Shown here in pieces: positions 44,863-49,916 of a stretch of 49,916 bases of DNA. The notes under the pieces are model-generated. The model was not told where the DNA came from. It did not search any database and saw nothing but the letters and a program-made list of their open reading frames with translations. A program made the translations under genes and the position numbers. The stretch comes from Calothrix sp. MO_167.B12. GTDB lineage: Bacteria; Cyanobacteriota; Cyanobacteriia; Cyanobacteriales; Nostocaceae. The DNA lies in the NCBI GenBank assembly GCA_030066045.1, contig JASJCJ010000014.1, positions 1 to 49,916 of the forward strand. The letters run 5' to 3'. Within the stretch, counting starts at the first letter, position 1, and each line of letters opens with the position of its first letter.

Positions 44863-47847
44863 CTAATTATCTTTTACTTCTACAAATTTATCTCCTTTTA
44901 CCTTCACTAAGATCGGGTAGTTGTTTAGACGCTCCCCTTCTTGAAACTTGAGTGGATAACCTGAGGTTTCACTTTCATCAAGATTTACATTTTTTAATCT
45001 TTGAATAATTGTTGTTCGAGAAGGATTTTGAGAAAAAGACTGAATAAAAGCCATAGTGGCATCAAAACTAGTAGCAGTACGCCAACTAATGTGTCCCCCC
45101 CATTGATTTATTGCTTTTTGGGAAAAGTCTTGAGCTTTTGCTGCTTCTCGAAACCAGGGTACTGCGACAACTAAATCTTTCACGGCATTTTTGCCAACTC
45201 TCAAGGTTTCGTTACTATACATACTATCTCCAGCTAATAATATGAATCTTTTTTTATCTGAGTTTGGAAACTTATCCATTAGTTTCTTGCTAGCTGCGGC
45301 AACTTCTAGGGCAATATGAGTATGTTGGGTATCGGGAAACAACATCGCTGCCTGTGCTTGATATATCAACACACTATCAGAAACTTCTTGATTTACATTT
45401 AGTGTTGGACTAGTGATATCAATCAGTTGTTTGCGAACTACTTCACCTCCTAATTGTTTAAACTGATTCGTAAATGCTATTGTCAAACTAATACTGTAGG
45501 GACTATCTGGATTTGCGAAAATCACTACCTTTTTTAACTTCAACTTTGTAAAGGCATAGTCCGCTAATTTTTTTCCGGCAGCAGCATCGGAAGGAGGTGT
45601 TCTAAAAAAGACATAACTCTTTAACAAGGTGCTAGTGCTAGTAGAAGAGATAATAGGCAAGCCAGCTTTTTCGTATTCCCCTAGTGCTTTTCTGGTAGCA
45701 TCACTAGAATTGTGTCCTATTACTCCCAATATTGATGTATCTTTCGCTAATTTAGCAGCTACTTGTTGTGCTTGTTGTTTATCATCAGCATCATTCGCAA
45801 TTACAATTTCTAGTAATTGACCGTAAAATCCATCTTTTTCATTGAAGTAACGTTGTGCTTGTGCCACACCACGCAATATTTCTTGAGCTTGAGCCTTTTG
45901 TTCTTTTTTCTCTCCTGCTGGCACTGCCACGGCTAAGGTTAGAGGAGAAGACTGTTGACGAGCAAGGGCATTGTTGTAGTAAATTAGCACCTCTGGATCA
46001 TTACGGTTATCTTCCACAGCTTTCTTAAAGAATTCAGCAGCGTCTTTATACTTACCTTTTTCAAATGCTTGGATTCCTCGGTCACGATTAGGGTTTTGAA
46101 TCTCAGGAAAGAAAGTGCGGTCGCCGCGACTAATCCTATTTGTATCTGCTACACAGAAAATACCTAACTGTTCTTGTTGTCCAACTGGGCAAGGGCTCAA
46201 GAATCTATAAACTAGACTAACGGTAGGAATAGCGATCGCTACTACTATTCCTGCCGCTAATAAAACTTTAATACTTTGTTTCTGTCTAACCCTATGAGCA
46301 GGATTTACAGGTGAAGTGTTTTCTTGAAAAATAGCAATTTCTGTTAATCTGTTTTGTGCTGATGACCTGTGAGGTTCAATTTCTAAAACCCGCTCATATT
46401 GCTGCCTTGCCCTTACAAAGTTTTTTTGGGTCAACAAGCTATGTCCATAATCTTGCAGAGCATGTAAGAGCCTGTCTTTGTTGCGTATGGGGTCAAATTG
46501 GTAGGCTCGCTCATAAAGTTCTAAGGCTTGGTCAAAATTACCAATTTCCAAGTATACTTGAGCCAATTCCAATATAGTTTGAAAATGATTGGGATTTATT
46601 GCTAAAATTTGATTATAAAGCTCCAGTGCATTCTGTTTATGATTCTGTAAATATAGATTAGATGCTACTTTAAATAACTGCTTAATATTTTCTTGCTCTA
46701 GTTTCTCTAGTTCGCATATTTCACGGCATAATGAATGTTTTTGTACCAACCAGTAGCAAACTAGTTCCACTTTTATTCTGCGTTTTGTATCATCCAAAAA
46801 GCCTTTTTCAGATAATCTTTGAGCTGCCTGAATCAAGTGATCTGTTGGTATCACTCCATATTTCATCAACAGTGTTAGCGGTTCTTCGGGAAATTGTTTA
46901 TCTTGAGAATTAGCTATATTTTTTTGAGCTTCTGCAACGGCTGAAAAAACTACTTTTTCAGCAATAGGTAGTCCATCCCAAAACCATGCCAAACCAGCTT
47001 GAGCATTGTCATCATGAAATATTCGTTCTACAATATTTCTCACGTCTGCACGGGTAATATTCCAATTACTTTGCTCCCTTGCTTGTAAAAAAATAGTAAA
47101 GCAAATTACCTGAGTGAAATAAGGATGCCCAGCTGACAATCTTAAAATTTCTTGTATTGCTTCTTGTTCGTATGTCAGTATCCCTTCTGATGGCTTAGTA
47201 ATCAGCCGTTTCGCACTTAAATCGTCCAGCAATCCAATTTCTTGGTAGGGTGCTTCCTTAAACAAGTTGAGTAGGTTAGGCATGTCATCTAGAGATCGTC
47301 CTACCACTGGAATAATAAATAAATTTTCCTGCTGTCTGACTAGCCTAGCTAAATAGTCAAAGAAATCTAAATTCTGTGTAGTTAAACTTGAATTTTTATT
47401 ATTGACAACATCAAACTCATCAAGTAAAAATACTATTTTATTTCCATTAATTAATTTAAAAATTCTTGACAAAAAAATATGAGTAAATATACGTTGATCG
47501 TTATCAATTTCTTCTGCTGTTGGTATTTTTATTGGATTTGGATCTATTTGTAACTGGTCTACTATTTCTCTGCAAAGATCGTGGAGAATATGACTAAAAT
47601 GAGACTGACCTCTGTGTTCCAAATCAAAGGAAATAAAGACAAACTCATTATTCCCTACAAAATTGGGAATTTGTCTGAGTACAGATGACTTACCAATACG
47701 TCGCTGACCATGCAATAAAATAACTTTTACACCCTGGTACAAATTATCCTCAATGAAGCGAAAAAGACTTTCTCTACCAAAAAAGTTTCTCTCGTCATTG
47801 ATGGGAGAACCAATAATATAAGGATTTCTAGGTCTTGCCTCAACCAT
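44863..47847 (-). CDS. STAND/AAA-like ATPase fused to a periplasmic ligand-binding domain (copy 2)
   Basis: This 994-residue paralogue of the next gene has the same order: N-terminal RNPYIIGSPI, Walker A GQRRIGKSS (47-55), Walker B IVFLLDEFD (138-146), VVGRS (181-185) and SAGHPYFTQ near 238, then a winged-helix-like region (about 285-370). It has intact TPRs (about 388-505). One membrane helix (527-548) is followed by Cys553 and Cys565, another TPR (585-630) and a type I binding-protein domain (635-994). No signal peptide is present, so the C-terminal domain reaches the periplasm by the internal helix. The gene follows the soluble ATPase by 53 bases. It probably senses a small molecule and changes the ATPase state; no permease is nearby. 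Confidence 0.87.
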   Translation of the reverse strand: MVEARPRNPYIIGSPINDERNFFGRESLFRFIEDNLYQGVKVILLHGQRRIGKSSVLRQIPNFVGNNEFVFISFDLEHRGQSHFSHILHDLCREIVDQLQIDPNPIKIPTAEEIDNDQRIFTHIFLSRIFKLINGNKIVFLLDEFDVVNNKNSSLTTQNLDFFDYLARLVRQQENLFIIPVVGRSLDDMPNLLNLFKEAPYQEIGLLDDLSAKRLITKPSEGILTYEQEAIQEILRLSAGHPYFTQVICFTIFLQAREQSNWNITRADVRNIVERIFHDDNAQAGLAWFWDGLPIAEKVVFSAVAEAQKNIANSQDKQFPEEPLTLLMKYGVIPTDHLIQAAQRLSEKGFLDDTKRRIKVELVCYWLVQKHSLCREICELEKLEQENIKQLFKVASNLYLQNHKQNALELYNQILAINPNHFQTILELAQVYLEIGNFDQALELYERAYQFDPIRNKDRLLHALQDYGHSLLTQKNFVRARQQYERVLEIEPHRSSAQNRLTEIAIFQENTSPVNPAHRVRQKQSIKVLLAAGIVVAIAIPTVSLVYRFLSPCPVGQQEQLGIFCVADTNRISRGDRTFFPEIQNPNRDRGIQAFEKGKYKDAAEFFKKAVEDNRNDPEVLIYYNNALARQQSSPLTLAVAVPAGEKKEQKAQAQEILRGVAQAQRYFNEKDGFYGQLLEIVIANDADDKQQAQQVAAKLAKDTSILGVIGHNSSDATRKALGEYEKAGLPIISSTSTSTLLKSYVFFRTPPSDAAAGKKLADYAFTKLKLKKVVIFANPDSPYSISLTIAFTNQFKQLGGEVVRKQLIDITSPTLNVNQEVSDSVLIYQAQAAMLFPDTQHTHIALEVAAASKKLMDKFPNSDKKRFILLAGDSMYSNETLRVGKNAVKDLVVAVPWFREAAKAQDFSQKAINQWGGHISWRTATSFDATMAFIQSFSQNPSRTTIIQRLKNVNLDESETSGYPLKFQEGERLNNYPILVKVKGDKFVEVKDN

Positions 47848-47900
47848 GTTTATTATACCTACATATTTTACAATTAGCCTCCAAAGAGTCTTAAAAGCAC

Positions 47901-49172
47901 CTACATTTGCTGAAAAATTAGTTTTAAGGTAGAGATAACATCATCTTTATGCTGTCCTAACCAACGAATTGTCTTTTTGACTTTCTCTGCTTGTTGATGG
48001 CTCATCAAATTGAGAAATTCTTTTTGTCGTGCTTTGAGTGATTCTTCATCCGTATTCCATATCTGTTGAATTACCCACCTTTCCATGATGGATGAAGTAA
48101 ATAAATACATCGTTTTTTGTTCATTTATCTGATGGACAATTACACCTTGTTCTTCAAGCTTGCTGAGTTCCTGCTCTTTTTGGGAGAATATGAGGTCAAT
48201 TCCACTCAAGTCAAACTGTTTTTTCTTATGTAAACGACCTGACAAATTAGAAAGTGCTATGAGCATCAATAAAGTTTGCTCAACTTTATCTGTTCTTACC
48301 CAAATATTTTGGAAAATCTGTATTGTATCCCTTTCAAATTCATCTATAAATGCCTGCCAATCAGTAACTTGAACATTTTTAAATTCTCTATAAAGACAAG
48401 AACCAGCAATTTGCAATAAAGCCGGATGCCCATCGGTAAATTTTCTAATTTTATTCCTTACTTCTGGTGTTCTTAATGGACTTAGGAGTTGAGCAATTTC
48501 CTTATTATTAAATGGCTTGAGACGCTGAAATAGATAATGATTATACCAGGGAGATTTGCTGGGATTGAGTTCGGGACCAAGTTCATTTAGCCTCTTGAGT
48601 GATGTCACAATCATCGAGAAATATTGTCTCTCTTGACAGTGAACAGCCAAATTGCGACACTCACTCAAGAATTGCTCCATCTCGTCGTGGGTGTATTTCT
48701 CGTTTTCCTGGAGTGCAAGGTCATAGTCATCTACCAGCAATACCAAGAACCTGTTCTGTTTCCCAAGTTTCCGCAATATCTGGCGTAAACTATCTTTTGT
48801 GGTTTTACCTTGTTCTATGAGTTGGGTAATATCAGTCTGCAATGCAGGTTTATCGTCTAATTTATCTTTCAGTAAACTCAGAACTTCTCGCCAAAAGCCA
48901 GAGGGAGTAAAAGGGGATATATTTTCGCAATAAAGCAAAACAATTAAAGCCTCGGATGGGTCTAGTCCGTTTTCTTCCCAAGTTTGGGAGTCAGCCAGTT
49001 TTTCCAGAAAGGAAGTCTTACCCATTCCCGGACCACCCCAAATTGCCAAGTGACTGCGGTTATAGATTTGATCGAATGCAGCTGCAATTTCTGATGTCCG
49101 TCCCACAAAGTGTTCGGGAGGAATTGGTTTACCAACAAAAAAGGGGTTACGTGGAATTGATTGTAACGACAT
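47901..49172 (-). CDS. Soluble STAND/AAA-like ATPase, first gene of the run
   Basis: This 423-residue P-loop ATPase has the same family start as the two larger proteins (IPRNPFFVGKPI), Walker A GGPGMGKTS (46-54), Walker B FLVLLVDDYD (142-151) and TDGHPALLQ near 246. The C-terminal half (from about 270) is helical and resembles the winged-helix region of the others, but lacks a membrane helix, TPRs and the binding-protein domain. Its position as first gene, same strand and tight spacing suggest it works with the two membrane proteins, either as part of their assembly or as their output. The family includes STAND-type signalling ATPases (MalT, AAA_16), but its target is unknown. Confidence 0.85.
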   Translation of the reverse strand: MSLQSIPRNPFFVGKPIPPEHFVGRTSEIAAAFDQIYNRSHLAIWGGPGMGKTSFLEKLADSQTWEENGLDPSEALIVLLYCENISPFTPSGFWREVLSLLKDKLDDKPALQTDITQLIEQGKTTKDSLRQILRKLGKQNRFLVLLVDDYDLALQENEKYTHDEMEQFLSECRNLAVHCQERQYFSMIVTSLKRLNELGPELNPSKSPWYNHYLFQRLKPFNNKEIAQLLSPLRTPEVRNKIRKFTDGHPALLQIAGSCLYREFKNVQVTDWQAFIDEFERDTIQIFQNIWVRTDKVEQTLLMLIALSNLSGRLHKKKQFDLSGIDLIFSQKEQELSKLEEQGVIVHQINEQKTMYLFTSSIMERWVIQQIWNTDEESLKARQKEFLNLMSHQQAEKVKKTIRWLGQHKDDVISTLKLIFQQM

Positions 49173-49833
49173 TATGTGTGTGTTTTGAGAAAATTAAATT
49201 CAATACAGTTAAATCAGGTTTGTTTTGTCTCATTTGAATAATTAGGAACATCCAATTTTAGCTAATTACCCTGATATAGTTAGTTACTCACTCACACAGA
49301 ACACTGTCACCCAACGCCGGATACTCAGTTCTATCTGATTGGCAGATGTTAGCTATTGCCAGGGATATTCCTGATTAATCAACCAATTAGTTCTACACTT
49401 GATAAATGCATAGTTGTTTAGATAAATACACTTAACTAAGTTTCTTGTTTTCGTTTGAGAGATAAAAAAATGGTAAATTAAAATTCTCCTAACAGTGAAA
49501 ATACGTAAATAATAATAACTATAACACTTGTATGTGATGTGTTGTTTAGCTGTAAACAAAATGTAATTTTCAGAGGCTGTCTGTTTTCTCTAATATCAAA
49601 AACACCTGAATCCCTATTCCTGCTCATAAATTGGGGTTTTCATTTCTCACATACCCCTGTTTCTTTAAAATGGTTCCGTTGCACAAATATAGTGTTTTTC
49701 AGTTGAATGAAATATAGCTTTGTGGAATGGGCTTATAGCCTGTCTTAAATATTAGAAATCTTTGTATTGTATGCAATAGAAAACTACTATAGGAATCCGG
49801 TTTGAATATTGAAAAAAATTAGGTAGGGTGTAG
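49173..49833. other. Region upstream of the ATPase run, no gene
   Basis: This AT-rich stretch should hold the promoter of the three-gene run; no -10/-35 pair stands out. No gene or repeat is visible up to the start of the dispersed repeat. Confidence 0.45.
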
Positions 49834-49916
49834 TGGACTGACACGCCTAAAAATGTAGGTTGGGTTGAGCGGTAGGGAAACCCAACAAAGCTTTACTGGT
49901 GTTGGGTTTCATTCTT
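49834..49916. repeat. Dispersed GTAGGTTGGGTT repeat at window end
   Basis: It is the inverted copy of bases 61-135 (72 of 73 identical over 63-135), and is cut by the window edge. Confidence 0.85.

Noticed and set aside
41829-47847. Reading the two large proteins as ordinary ABC importer binding proteins
   Set aside because: There is no permease, ABC ATPase or signal peptide, and the N-terminal ATPase is of the STAND/AAA type.

Overview
The window looks like chromosomal DNA of a filamentous cyanobacterium, probably of the Nostoc/Anabaena/Calothrix group. The evidence is scattered HIP1 octamers (GCGATCGC), a ClpS1-type adaptor, CAAD and DUF1997 proteins, a cyanobacterial RNase E with an Arg-rich C-terminal tail, many pentapeptide repeats, heptamer tandem repeats, and a very high load of small dispersed palindromic elements. 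This assignment is inference; no rRNA or other marker gene is present.

Layout. 1-6.4 kb: pentapeptide protein, CPBP protease, ClpS1, a cyanobacterial hypothetical protein, a DapL-type aminotransferase, a 64-residue protein and a STAS protein, separated by repeats. 6.8-13.7 kb: large radical SAM protein, RNase E and RNase HII (overlapping by one base), then DUF1997 on the other strand. 13.8-18.2 kb: GT39-like membrane glycosyltransferase, an IS605-like remnant holding a nested MITE, prephenate dehydratase, and a LON-domain protein. 18.3-23.6 kb (minus): the str operon rpsL-rpsG-fusA-tuf-rpsJ. 24.8-26.7 kb: hisD and a universal stress protein. 27.6-33.7 kb (minus): rimP-nusA-ylxR-infB, with an intrinsic-terminator-like hairpin in the leader. 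34-41.8 kb: accessory region with Uma2, an SLH-domain protein, a CAAD protein, an exported pentapeptide protein, an alpha/beta hydrolase and a glycosyl-hydrolase-like protein.

41.8-49.2 kb (minus) is the most unusual locus. It is a three-gene run of related P-loop ATPases. The first encodes a soluble 423-residue protein. The next two encode 994-residue proteins, each joining a STAND/AAA-like ATPase, a winged-helix-like region, one transmembrane helix, a short TPR and a C-terminal type I periplasmic-binding (branched-chain amino-acid receptor type) domain. No permease is nearby. The simplest reading is a one-pass receptor that senses a periplasmic ligand and controls a cytoplasmic ATPase, rather than an ABC importer. 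I do not recognise it as a characterised system.

Two features run across the window. First, at least six families of small mobile or dispersed repeats are present. Some are nested in each other and several supply the stop codon of the neighbouring gene. Second, two CRP-type sites (TGTGA-N6-TCACx) lie at almost the same distance from a TATAAT-like -10 box in front of two unrelated genes.
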